This document shows, piece after piece, positions 10,481 to 21,623 of a stretch of DNA of 64,000 bases (positions are counted from its first letter, which is position 1; each line of letters opens with the position of its first letter). Source of the DNA: Aaosphaeria pasadenensis (taxonomy: Eukaryota > Ascomycota > Dothideomycetes > Pleosporales); the NCBI GenBank assembly GCA_022813625.1, contig JAKLMB010000021.1, positions 62,001-126,000 on the forward strand, given 5' to 3'. The notes under the pieces are model-generated. The model did no database searches, was not told the DNA's origin, and was given only the letters and a program-made list of their open reading frames with translations. Made by a program: the position numbers and the translations under genes.

Positions 10481-11816
10481 ATGAGTGAAGCACAGCAGAA
10501 GTATTCCCCACCTCGGGCAGACAAGGATACGTATGCAACACAGGAAGATTTCTTCCAGTCCATTGAAAGCGGTGCGTTGACCTCCGTGGACCTTCTCAGA
10601 GAAAATGATCGCAAATGTGCCCATTGCTGGAAACAGTACGGTGAATCGGATCCAGGATTGAACAACGCAGAATCTCCAGTAATGTTCAAATGTGGTCACG
10701 TCTTCGGACAAGAGTGTATGAAGGACCTATTCAAGTTGCCTCCAAAATTTACTGTTAATCTCAAGGCTCTCGCATTTGAACCAGGATCCGGCGGCGCAGA
10801 TTTTGCCGACAAAATACGCCAGTTCATCGACTTACAACGGTCAAGAAGAGATCCCTTTGGCCGTATCGAATATTGGAACTCAAGAGTAGACACCGCAACA
10901 GCTCAGGCACAGTTGCTTGCTACACAACCGGAACATATTCGAAGAATTTGCAGGTCGCTCTCACATGAGCTCCGTTCACGGCATCCATCGGTATCAATCC
11001 TCTTTGGTCCCTGGGTGGAGGCCATAGGGCAATTATTTTCGAGAGCTGAAAAGGTGGTGAGGATACACTTCCTTGATAATGGGATCGTCTTCGACGCCCT
11101 TCATGGATCCTCGTTCGCATATCTTATGACACCTTCCACGGCCGACGATCAAGAAAGAGAGAGGATCGAGAACTTGCAGAGAAAAGGTTCGGTACCCGAA
11201 TTGATATCCACAAATACCTTCAGTACCACTTGACTAACTGATTCCAGGAGTGAAGGCGAATAACGATAGTAACGAAGAACTCCTGGCTGTTGTGTTGTAT
11301 GAAGTTTATGACGCTTATCTTCAGCTTAGGCGCAAGAGCTCAGACGCTGTACCAAGCACTGCCACCAACACACCGAGTAATTTGCAGCAAACACTTACAG
11401 TTGTGCACCCAGAGTCATCCACTTGCGACGTCGTAACCGACGATGTCCGTATTGGTGAACACAACATTGGCTCCACACATTATGAGATCAAAAACCCTCA
11501 TAGGTTCCAAAACGTCCATCATCTCGATTCATCGGATTCGGAGAGCGATCTCCCACAGTCCGAGCCTGCTCCCAGATATATGGTCTCCTTGCGAAGAATT
11601 TTCTTGGGACTGACGGACAAGCTGGATGAAGTTGACACGACTGCGCCGGAGGACGCCATGGTCCGATTAAGTGCCCAAAAAACAGATAGCATAAAAGCGA
11701 AAGATATTCCAATGGCTGTACGATCTATTGGATGGGTGGATCGTCGTGAGGTGCGGAACACTTGCCCAATCTGCAAGAAGGTTCTTTTCTACATCGACAA
11801 TGTCATAGACTACTAG
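10481..11816 (+). CDS. RING-finger-like protein 3 with its zinc ligands split between the two ends
   Basis: Two exons, 10481-11186 and 11248-11816, with a 61-nt intron (GTTCGG donor, CTAAC before TTCCAG), give 424 aa. The N-terminal part holds C46-x2-C49 (KCAHCWKQY) and C71-x-H73-VFGQE-C79, the first ligand blocks of a RING with the VFG signature seen in many ascomycete RING-like paralogs. The final C-x2-C pair (NTCPICKKVLF, C408/C411) is at the extreme C-terminus, about 330 residues later. Between them are long helical-looking and then Ser/Thr/acid-rich stretches. If the two ends fold together this is a RING with a very large insertion; otherwise it is two half sites. No lesion is visible. 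Confidence 0.65.
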
Positions 11817-12352
11817 TTGCAGCGTACGGAAAGTTTTCGTCCTGGTTGTAGCTCTCCGTAACGGTTCGACTTGCTTGTCCGGGTAGACTTTAACTTCGTT
11901 CGTGATTGGGACATGGGGTGATGGGAATTGCTTTTCGTTAGGGATAGGACGAACGGTGTTCACTTGATCAAACTTCGGATTCACCAGGCGCCAGGCTACT
12001 ATTGTAGATTCACCTCAAAAACATAGATACAAATTCACTCTTTCTTTTATTGCACGTTGTTTGACCTCGCAGAGGGCTTTCTATATCTATAATTTCCGCT
12101 TATTGTGGGTGCAACCGCTCCCCACTACTTAATCCATCACATTCTCTCCCCTACTTCTCCCTCTCCCGCCACCGAAAAGCCATTTTGCTGTGCCTATCTT
12201 ACTCAGTAGTCTCCGAGACGAGGATCCCATTCCTAGGCCAGTCAGCCAACACTGCATAAAGACATTGCGGAGGCAGAGGAGAGTAACTCACTCCAAGACT
12301 ACCAACAGAATCTTGTCATCAAGTTTGTTCAGGTACAATCCTGCCAGTAACA
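11817..12352. other. Spacer between RING-like genes 3 and 4
   Basis: No coding signal beyond short unrelated frames; a CT-rich stretch (12140-12180) lies upstream of gene 4. Confidence 0.4.
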
Positions 12353-13252
12353 ATGCAAAGCGCTGGCCGTCCCGCCTCGGTACTAGTCGAATCACCCACA
12401 ACGCCAATACAAATACTTGATCCACTACTAAAGTACGTCGATAACCTACTAATTCAAAATTTACAACTTCACGATAAGCCTTTACTCGCCGAAGCATGTC
12501 CAGTGTGTAAATGCACGTCAGATTTCACCCACAATCACAGCACGTTCCTCCCACTATCACCTTGCGGCCACTGGATCCACTATAACTGTTTTGTCTGGCA
12601 TTGTACGCGTCTCGACCCCTCGCGATCGTAATGTCCCGTTTGCTCGACTGGACTATACCACTGGGATGGAATTAATGCCCTTACTCTCGCAACCCGTACA
12701 TCGATTGAGATGGAGATGGGTGCCTTATGCTTTCCCTACTACGACCAATATCTGAACCGCCCCATCTACAACGACCGAAATGAATATGAAGCAGACTGCA
12801 CTGTGATCGAGGCCGAGATTCAAAGGGCATATGCAACATGGATCTTCCGTAAACAACAACACAAAGTTTACAATCTGCCTTCTTCGATGCCCAATGCCGT
12901 CCTTCCAGAAGAAATTATCGACCCAAGAGATGGTTCCCCGAACCTTATAGCTGCTCTGCACGTCACATTACGATTCATTCGCGAGACAGGGCGCCCCAAA
13001 TCGAAGTGGTTGAGTTGGGATACGTGTCTAGGGTACCTGCTATTCACTACGTTAGTCTGTATCAAGTTGAAAAGGTTTATGAAAGAGACACACTTCCTGG
13101 TTGTGGACTCGCACGGGTGGGCGGACTTGGATCAGGAAATGATGGCACTGCAGGCAAGGATATTAGCTGAGATTGCAGGTAAAAGTGTGGTAGTTCAGTC
13201 GTCAGCGGTGGACGAAAGTGAACCAACCACCCATCAAAGTGTACAACAATGA
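12353..13252 (+). pseudogene. RING-H2-like protein 4 of the array, broken by an in-frame stop
   Basis: One frame from ATG 12353 to the stop at 13250-13252 is interrupted only by a TAA at 12629-12631 (codon 93). The RING-H2 ligands are textbook: C49-x2-C52, C71-x-H73-x2-H76-x2-C79, then immediately after the stop C94-x2-C97 (CPVCSTGLYHW). About 206 further codons continue in the same frame with good coding character, including a hydrophobic segment (CLGYLLFTTLVCIKL). The stop therefore removes the last two zinc ligands and the whole C-terminal part. TAA could derive from CAA by one C-to-T change, which is a RIP-type change, but the ancestral codon is unknown. Sequencing error is an alternative. 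Confidence 0.6.
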
Positions 13253-13820
13253 TCATTCCCCAGTATTATTCTGCGTCAACGAATCACACCAGGATGACTG
13301 GATCATTAGTAATACCTCATAGGCCCAGAGACAACATAGGTTGCGATTTTACATTCGCGCAAAATTTAAAAAACAACAGATCCACCCAGATCGCGTTTGG
13401 GTAGCATTGCAGGCATAAGTGAACTTCTCGTAGGTGTTCCTTTCTATGTCACAGCAGGTATAGTTGAGTGTAGAAGAATAGGTAAGGCTACTCGGGAATC
13501 GCGTGTAGAAGGATAGATCGATCAGGGCAGTCGAGAGAGACCGAGGCATCGTCCACCTACTCTAGAGGCTCAACGTGCGTCGACCGAGTCTGGAACCATT
13601 GTTTATAGGTTCTAGCCCACCACTGTCTTTTTTTCAAGCACTCTTCATACATCATGGTGAGCATTCTGAATTCACAACATAGTATTCATCATAGATGTGG
13701 AGCTAGTGGACACCATTTGAGTACACAGAAATTGCACTGAGCTTTCCTAGACACTCTATCACAACTATTAGGTCACTTGGACGAGCCAAACCAATTCTAG
13801 CGAACATATTCACGTTTCAA
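13253..13820. other. Spacer between RING-like genes 4 and 5
   Basis: No supported gene; short frames only. Confidence 0.4.
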
Positions 13821-14749
13821 ATGTCTGGTCTCAACCACACCTCACTTTTCAATGGTCGCTGTAGCGGCTGTGACGTCCCGCGTGGTGCCCAGCACTTTCT
13901 AATTCACCATGTGGTCTTCGCTGACCCATCGGTGGGCAACTCGGAATGCATGGTCTGCCGGAAACCGTATGAGAAATGGAGATGATTGATCCTTGTTGCA
14001 AGGTCATCAACATTCCCTGTGGTCATTTCATAGGTCACTGTTGTTTGCTTCGCCTCATCTGACTCTCTGAGATGAAAGACACACTAAATTGCCCCATGTG
14101 CCGTACACCCTGGTGCAGCCTTGGCTCTGGTAGGCCAGAGGATCAATGGGCATATCGGAAAGAAAGTATCGAACAGTTTATGGCTCTCACCTCCATCGAT
14201 TATGCAACTGCGCGGTACTGGCTCTACAAACAACCATCGTACTTTTCCCAAGCAAACAGCCGATTGATTGCTAATCTTCCAGGTCAATTGTTCCTGATTG
14301 CTCACATCTGTCAAATGCTCCGCAATTGCACCGTTGTGTTCCATATAGTGGAGAGAATGCGAGAAGAGCACACGAGCGCCATCGATATGCGGTACTTAGA
14401 ACCTTCCACTGGAGTCATTCTACCTCCAGTAGACGCTTTCGATTTTCAAAATTGGGAAAGTCTTGATCTTGCTGAATCGCTCTACAGAGCGGCGATTTCT
14501 TTCAAGGGAAAGCAATTGCACGACTCATTGAAGCGTTTTGTCACGCAAAATTCCCAACATCTTGGTAGGAACGACGCAAAAATGGGGATCATTACCGCCG
14601 TAGAAAACGATTGGTTTGCGAGAAGAATGTCAGAGCGTCATCACCTTGGTATGGTCAGGATTCTGCTCCTTATACTCTGGCCGCTTACTTCCGAATTGAG
14701 GAATGACCTGTTTCTCGGCGGTTCGCAAGTCCAGGATGCCTCTGATTAG
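13821..14749 (+). pseudogene. RING-finger-like protein 5 of the array, frameshifted and with a premature stop
   Basis: From ATG 13821 the frame encodes RCSGCDVPRG and SECMVCRKPYEKW (first ligand pair), then closes at TGA 13984-13986. The domain resumes in another frame with DPCCKV and INIPCGHFIGHCCLL, is stopped again by TGA (14059-14061), and continues in that same frame with LNCPMCRTPW and about 200 more residues to 14749. The spacing between the halves is too short for an intron, so at least one frameshift (near 13975-13985) and one nonsense codon are needed. The TGA could come from CGA by a C-to-T change. The long open C-terminal part suggests recent decay. It is next to copy 4, also broken. 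Confidence 0.6.
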
Positions 14750-17046
14750 GAGCATGCTAATATCTCTAGCCAATCTCTAATATCTCTAGCCAACCTCTGT
14801 TTCGTTGAACTTGAATATGGCTAATATGTTTAAACCAAGTTCTGTTCGAATCAAAATATAAAACAGAGGTCGATGGTTCAATCCCATTGCTCTCCATTGC
14901 GAATGATCTTTCCAGTGTGCTCTGTACCTTGATCGTACATAATCTACGAGGATCGACGATGACCACGTTGGTGATTCACTAGGGCTCTCCAGCAAAATCT
15001 TCTTTCTACGGTATCATAAAGACTCTTAGTCTTTCTTTCATGAATGCATTCCATCTCGTGCGAGTTTGTGTTGAGATGCAACGCCCAAATGTGAATTGAA
15101 CGACTGCAAATCGCATTTTCTGAGAATCTGGAAAGGCCATTGACAAGAGTCCTTAAAAGTAAACTTCTAGAAGATCAAAGCGACACGCCTCAATAAAGAT
15201 ATGCTTGATAATTTCATTAGGATGGGAAATATCTGAGGAAAGGGTTCTGAACATGCGCCCAGCCAGTTGTCGCATGCAGACGACGATTAGATGCGTATGG
15301 CTGCGCTACAGGTACCATGTTCGATCGCAGACCTAGGCCAGTAACACCGCTGGCCAGAGGTGATTTCGGTGGACAAAGCTTGCATTCCACAAATCACCGG
15401 CATCGCTGCCGGTCAGGCTGAACAATGGCCGTTAGGTAACGACGGTGTATACAACCTTCTCCTCCAACCTCCAACAGCCCCCGGGCGTCAGTTGTCTTGA
15501 ATTCTCGCCAATCTAAGACACGTCACATGGCAATATCGCTGCATATAGGGGAGTCTTATTGGCCGTGGTTGCCTTCACTGCGAGTTTACTACTGGGTATA
15601 CCTCAGAGCACAGGACAGAGCATTCGAAAGGCACATTGCATTGGTTTTGGTCACTTCCCACACTTGTTCCGGATTCAGATATCTTGTTAGACTATGGAGT
15701 AGAATCTTTGTCATAGCATGGTTTACTATAATTTTGCCACTAGAAACAACCTGAGTACGGAGTATCGTTGGCATCGTCCTCGATCGCCTGTGTCACAATG
15801 ATAGGACAGCTCTAACAGAGCCAAGGGTTGCACGCTCGTTGCACAGAGGAGCAGATCAAGCCGAAAGAGTAGTGGTATTCTTATATGTCAATAGCTTGGA
15901 AATTGTGGCTTTAGTGATGATGAATCGAGACGCCAGGGTAATATCCCTTCTAGCAAGCTTGAGGTCTTATGTTTGGCGATACAGCGTGAAGAGACGAATG
16001 CTAGTAGACCGTTCTTCAAGACAATGCAGCCGTCACGCCAACTAGCCTTTCACACCGTCACTTTGAGCCTATTCATGTTCTCTCCAATGACGTACACGAG
16101 TTCATGGAATCTCACGAGCAAATCAGTTGTTGGTAGGCCCAGCCCAGTTTACCACCGATCACATAGCAAATGGTCTTGTGCACTCCTTGTGCTACATAGG
16201 GTCCGTCTCAATTATTCCTTCTAGGAATGCAACGGTCGCCAAAACATGTTTCTCTCACGTTTCTCGTCCCGTTCTGGCAACCTTGACTTGATCCAGCAGT
16301 CACCGTGCTAGCCAATTTTGACCATGTTTCCCGATATAATCTACTGGCTTGCTTGATATCAGGGAATAGTTGTTGCAGGATAACAACGCAGACACGCTCA
16401 AATCTTCACATCGGAACATGGATCCATACGACTGTTTGATGTTACCATTCGATCGTCAGTCTGCTAGTAACGATCAATGGCCTACTAGACAATCTGGAAC
16501 TTTGTCGTTACCAGTTCACGAAGCTGTCGCAACCAGTCTCTGCGAACATTGTCACACTCTCCGCCACGCCACCTCAACGCTCTTGAACGATTCCTCGCTA
16601 TGTTTCTAAATCAGCAAACGGCCGACATGCCAATATTTTCAGCCGCCACGCTGTGTCCATGGTAATTGCTGCAAGGCGAACCGACGTGAGGCGAGATGCG
16701 GCGCTCGTTACGGTATTGCGGCCACCTGCAAGGGCGATCGTGAACCACTGGAAGCCCTTTTGGCATAGTACCACGAGCAAACATACTTCCCAACCTCGTG
16801 GATAGTGCAAATGGTGTTCCCTTGAGAAGAATCGCGGCGGTGAACAACACGCAAGCTGACGGATGACAGAAAGGATCATTTGGAAGCTGAAAAGTATAAA
16901 TCTCGAGGATATTGTATAATTGATCTCAGTTGTCCGAGTCTTGAAATCTCATCAGACCTCTCATCTCTCTATTCTAGAGATCAATTGTCCACATTCATAA
17001 ACACGGCCGTTCGCATCCTTCTGCCTTTTGGGGCTTTCGAATCAGA
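14750..17046. other. Gene-poor region, 2.3 kb
   Basis: No gene, tRNA or clear repeat was supported. A direct repeat of about 17 bp around 'aatatctctagccaa' occurs at 14759-14793. A T-loop-like GGTTCAATCCC at 14875 lacks a matching acceptor stem upstream, so it is not called a tRNA. Confidence 0.45.
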
Positions 17047-17661
17047 ATGCAGTTCACACTACTTCTTTCGATCTTCTCCCTTGCCCTCTTTACTTCAGCG
17101 GCTCCGCAGCTTCGGCCTGAACCACCATCACCAACCACCCTTACTTTCCACCCAGCTTCTACATCTATTCCCCTTTCTACATCTACCGCAGCGGCCAGTC
17201 CAGAACCTTTAGCGATTTTCACCGTGAGGGATTTCGTGGCCTTTGTTGCCGACAATGGCACCGCATCGGCTGCAAATTACGTCAAGTTCTACTTCATTGA
17301 TCCGCGACCCGAGTTTACGCTAGCTCTGAACTGCCTTCTCAACGGCACTATCTACAAACCGCTCTTTTCTTCGTGCGAAGGAAGGGGCGCCAAATTCAGA
17401 CTAAATGACGGGCAACTAGAGATCAAGAGAGACTGGCATGTCGTTGAAGATCGGTAGGTCTAGCTCCAACCCCAATCGTCGTCGACAGCCGTTTACTAAC
17501 ATTGTCATAGGGCATGGATTATCGGCTTCGCCCCACAAGGCACGTACTGGAAAGAAGGAGAAGGTGGCAACGTGACGAAGGTTGAAGGTGGTAAATTGTA
17601 CACCAGAACTGCTGAATGGCAATTTCCAATCAAGTCTGCAATTGCCAGTTGGGATCCATGA
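17047..17661 (+). CDS. Small secreted protein of unknown function
   Basis: Exons 17047-17453 and 17511-17661 with a 57-nt intron (GTAGGT donor, CTAAC branch site, GTCATAG acceptor); 185 aa. Residues 1-18 (MQFTLLLSIFSLALFTSA) form a clear signal peptide followed by a Pro/Thr/Ser-rich spacer and a compact domain with two cysteines (LNCLLNG and FSSCEGRG), likely one disulfide. Two NGT N-glycosylation sites (DNGTAS, LNGTIY) and NVT in exon 2 fit secretion. The C-terminal part (GFAPQGTYWKEGEGG) looks beta-rich. The family is not recognised; it resembles the many small secreted proteins of ascomycetes, some of which are effectors, but no such role is shown here. Confidence 0.75.
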
Positions 17662-18071
17662 AAATTGCAACGTACGCTAGACGAGACTTGCACTGTTCCG
17701 GATAGTGGTAGATACGAGACTGTAAATTAACAAACAAAATAATCATAGACTGGCAGCGGCGGGGAGTGGCGCGCTTAAGATGTATACACTGGGGGGAATA
17801 CGAAAGGAAAGGCGGTCATTATGAGGAATTAATTGTCGAGTAGCCTCGAATATCATCTCTTAAAAAAAACAGTGCCATAAAGTAAAGAACCTATACTCCA
17901 AGCAAGACCTTACAATGCCCACGGTTAGAAAAGGCCAGACGTGTAACACAAATGATACTAGCCTGCCACGTAGCAGTCTATATCTGTCGCAAACTACTGC
18001 TCTCGGGTTGTGATGGCTGGAATGTTTCTGCTATTTTCTTCTCGGTACGTTGAGAATTGGCTATGATAAGC
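17662..18071. other. Convergent 3' intergenic region
   Basis: Region between the 3' ends of the secreted protein and the Rab gene; no gene seen. Confidence 0.5.
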
Positions 18072-18955
18072 CTAGCAGTTGCAGCCTCCAGGTCCTTGGG
18101 TTTGATTGGCTTCCGGCCTGAGATTGACTCCCTGTCGTTGTTGACCGGGTCGCAAATTTCTTGGACCTGCCTGGTCGAGTGGCAACTTCTTTGCGATCGC
18201 GGTAAACAGGTCTCGCACATTTTCGCTGGTCTTTGCAGAGGTCTCGAAGAAAAGCAGTCCGGCTTCCCTGGCGTACTGTTCGGCGTCGGCGGTGGGAATT
18301 GCGCGCTTGTCGGGTGACTCGGTTACGAGATCGAGCTTGTTCCCGGCAAGGGCAATGATTATGTTCTCATTAGCTTGACGTTGAAGCTCCTTCACCCAGG
18401 CCTTTGCCTTATCCAAGGACGACTGTTCTTTAGATCAGTATACATCCACTCGCAGTTCTCGGAAGTCGTGATACGCACGGCTTGAGTAATATCATAGACG
18501 ACTACAGCGCAGTTTGCGTTTCTGTAGTACATGGGGGCTAGGGACTTGTAACGCTCCTGTCCTGCAGTATCCCAGATCTCGAATTTGACGGTCGTGGATT
18601 CATCGAGAGCGATGGTCTGGGTCAGGAAAGCGGCTCCGATGGTAGACTCCCGGTAGTCATCGAATTGGTCCTGCCGACAATGTTAGCCCACCAGTCCAGG
18701 AGTTAGAGTTGGAGTACCTCTCACTTTAACGAAACGGAGGACTAGGGACGACTGCATGCGCGATTAGTTTATATATCTACGGCTGCCTTGGTCTTCGGAC
18801 TCGCACCTTGCCAACAGCGGATTCTCCTAGAGTGGCATTAGCAACAGAACTGAAGTAACATCTCGAGTACCGCCATCCTTACCGAGGAGAACTAATTTAA
18901 ACTGCGCAAATCGAGATCCTCCAGGCCGACCGCCTTGTTGTACTCTTGCGGACAT
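18072..18955 (-). CDS. vps21: Rab5-family small GTPase (Vps21/Ypt51 type)
   Basis: Five exons (18883-18955, 18807-18826, 18725-18751, 18479-18670, 18072-18422), introns of 54-56 nt, 220 aa. All G motifs are visible: the P-loop GESAVGKSS, the switch I threonine in RESTIGAAF, WDTAGQE, GNKLDL and ETSAKT. The sequence YYRNANCAVVVYDIT and the C-terminal Cys-x-Cys ending (GGCNC), which is doubly prenylated, place it in Rab5. Rab5 proteins drive fusion of endocytic vesicles and early endosomes and help recruit PI3-kinase. The gene is head-to-head with SAC1 across 443 bp. The N-terminal exons are very small (20 and 27 nt), which is common in fungal Rab genes but makes automatic prediction error-prone. 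The splice model keeps frame throughout. Confidence 0.93.
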
Positions 18956-19398
18956 GATAACAACTGGATGCGGGTGACGCGGCCGCAGTTGAGGGGATGA
19001 TCGGATGTGCTGAGGGGCTCACTGGAGAGCGAATCTTATGTTGATAGGAGGCTCGAGCCTTACAGCGTGATCTTCTTGAACAAGTGGATCGATCTGGGCG
19101 GAGTGGAAGGTGTTTAGGCAGGTCTACAGATACGGGTTGGATGGTTCAAAGGTAGAGCGTGACGATTCCAGGGGCTTGGCACTGGGCGCACGGACTCCCG
19201 TTTCGTCATGTCTTCCCGTCCGTTTGGGAGAAAACAGATTGCGACAACACTCGACGACTTTCATCGTTGGCCGTTCTCCGTTGCACTTTCGCTTCCATCT
19301 ATCCGTCTTTGCGAGTACTTATATACGCCTGTAACACTAGCCTCATCAGAGGTCCTACATCCAAGATCCTCGATCAAGCGTGTGGAGAATCTGTGACA
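18956..19398. promoter_or_regulatory. Shared bidirectional promoter region of Rab5 and SAC1
   Basis: The 443 bp between the two divergent start codons must hold both promoters and 5' leaders. No TATA box is obvious; the region contains a GC-rich patch with GCGGCCGC (18979-18986). Shared regulation is an inference from the arrangement. Confidence 0.5.
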
Positions 19399-21623
19399 AT
19401 GGCTGCTGTGCTCCCATACCGTGATATCAACGTTCACTCGTCGCCGTCGCACTATGCTTTCTCTTCACCGTCATCCCCCTCCGCACCAACACTCGTAGTG
19501 GACCGCCCGTCCGGTGACATTCGCCTCCACGATGGGAAATTATTGGGCTCTAAAAGAGTCTCGAGCGTTGCTGGTATCTTGGGTATCATTAAGCTCCGCC
19601 TAGGTACAAGAGACAAACTTCAGACGGCTGGGATAGCACTGCTGACATGTTAATGGCAGATAAGTACATAATTGTTATAACCAAGGCACAGCCCATGGGT
19701 AGAATCAAAGGCCACATGATCTACAAAGTCATCACGACCGAGTTCCTACCATTGCGAGAGCGCCCGCTGCACGATGCCGATGAAGATTCCTACCTTACAC
19801 TGCTCAAGGGTCTACTGAAAACGTCACCTCTATACTTCTCGTACTCTTTTGATATTACGAACAGCTTCCAGCGACAAGCACATCTTGATCCAGCGATTCC
19901 ACTCTGGAAAAGGGCCGATGATCGGTTCTTCTGGAACCGTTTCATCCAAACAGATTTGATCGACTTTCGAGGTGGGCTAAGTGGTGGATATGGCAGGCAT
20001 TCGAGTGGTCAGCAGCCCGAGGTAGATCCCTACATTTTGCCAGTCATGTTTGGAATGATGGAAATCAAGAATACGTCAATAAAAGGAAACCCCCTCACGT
20101 TCATTCTCATCACGAGGAGGTCTCGATTGAAAGCAGGCACACGATACTTCTCCCGTGGTATTGATGAGAACGGGAATGTGTCAAATTTCAACGAGACTGA
20201 GCAGACGATTATTCTGAACGACCATGCCTCCGGCGTAACGGGCGGTTTCGCAAGTGGACAACAGAATGGATCTGTGGGAGGGAATGCAGGCAAGGAGGTC
20301 CAAGTGCTTGCCTATGTGCAAACAAGAGGAAGCGTGCCTGTCTACTGGGCGGAGATCAACACTTTGAAATATACACCAAAATTGCAGATAAGGGGCATAG
20401 AGAGTGCCGTGACGCCAGCTAAGAAGCATTTCGCTGAGCAGATCCGACTTTACGGAGACAATTGGCTAGTCAACCTTGTCAATCAGAAAGGTCGAGAGCA
20501 ACGAGTCAAGGAGGCGTATGAACAGATGGTCAAGGTACTGGTATCTTCGCCAGCAGAGAACGCTCAAGGTGACAATGTCACCTCGGAGAAATTCCACATA
20601 ATTGAGCCCGAACAAGCACAGACGTCTTACGATCGCATTCACTATGTATACTTCGACTTCCACAGCGAAACAAAGGGGCTGCGGTGGGACCGAGCAAAAC
20701 TTCTCTTGAATCAGTTGGAGGAACCAATCCGCCAGCATGGGTACTTCCGAGGTGTGGACATGCCAGGGGATACAGGACGTGTGGAGGTCAGGAAGCACCA
20801 GACAGCCGTCGTGCGAACTAATTGCATGGATTGCCTAGATCGTACAAATGTCGTTCAGAGCATGCTTGGTCGTTTTATTCTTTCTCGCATGTTGATCGAC
20901 CTAGGACTCTTGCGCGAGGGCGAGAATGCATCCGATGACGAGGCTTTCGAATCTCTTTTCCGCAATGTTTGGGCAGACAACGCCGACGTTGTCTCGCGTT
21001 CATACTCAGGGACGGGTGCTCTGAAGACTGACTTCACACGTACAGGCAATCGTACCAAGGCTGGTGCATTGCAAGATCTCAATAATTCGATCACACGCTA
21101 CTTTCTTAACAACTTCATGGATGGTCCACGCCAAGACGCATTCGATCTATTCTTGGGCGCTTATCTTCCTGCCGGATCCGGGATCGGAAGCCAATATCTC
21201 TTCGCAGATCGAAGGCCTATCTTCATTCAGTCTATTCCATATATCTTCGCTGCAAGCGTGTTTCTCATCTTTGTGGGTAGCTTCACCCGCCGTGGAGAAG
21301 ATGCTACCGTTTGGCCTTTTCGCCTCCTCATGTTCGTTTGTCTTGGTCTCGCAGCTGCCTGTGGCCACTTCATCGCTGCCAACGGCACTCTTTACGTAAG
21401 AAGCATATCCCCTTATCAATCTCCAGTCACTCTCGCTAACGAATCACAGGTGAACTGGCCCAGACTTAACCGCCTCCCATGGGCAATTGAATCAATGCAA
21501 GATGCCTTATCACATGTGCAACACAATCCTGTTGTCGGGTCACTTGTTGGTACAAAGCATGAGCGTGGCAAGAGTGATGCAAGAGTGGCATACTTAGAGG
21601 AGGGCAAGAAGAGGATTGAGTAA
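19399..21623 (+). CDS. SAC1: Phosphoinositide phosphatase SAC1
   Basis: Exons 19399-19603, 19660-21395 and 21450-21623; 704 aa. Intron 1 is 56 nt. Intron 2 (21396-21449) is 54 nt, GTAAGA to ATCACAG with CTAAC, and keeps frame without stops, so intron-retained mRNA would be translatable. The SAC domain includes the catalytic CX5R motif NCMDCLDRTN with nucleophile Cys about residue 457. Two hydrophobic C-terminal segments (SIPYIFAASVFLIFVG and LLMFVCLGLAAACGHFI) match the ER/Golgi membrane anchor of Sac1. The enzyme removes the 4-phosphate from PI4P and maintains low PI4P in the ER. A Gly/Ser/Asn-rich loop (GVTGGFASGQQNGSVGG) in the N-terminal domain is longer than in yeast, accounting for part of the extra length over the 623-residue yeast protein. 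Confidence 0.95.

Noticed and set aside
14860..14910. GGTTCAATCCC followed by GCTCTCCA, like a tRNA T-arm and acceptor end
   Set aside because: No matching 5' acceptor strand GGAGAGC, D-arm or anticodon arm lies within 150 bases upstream.
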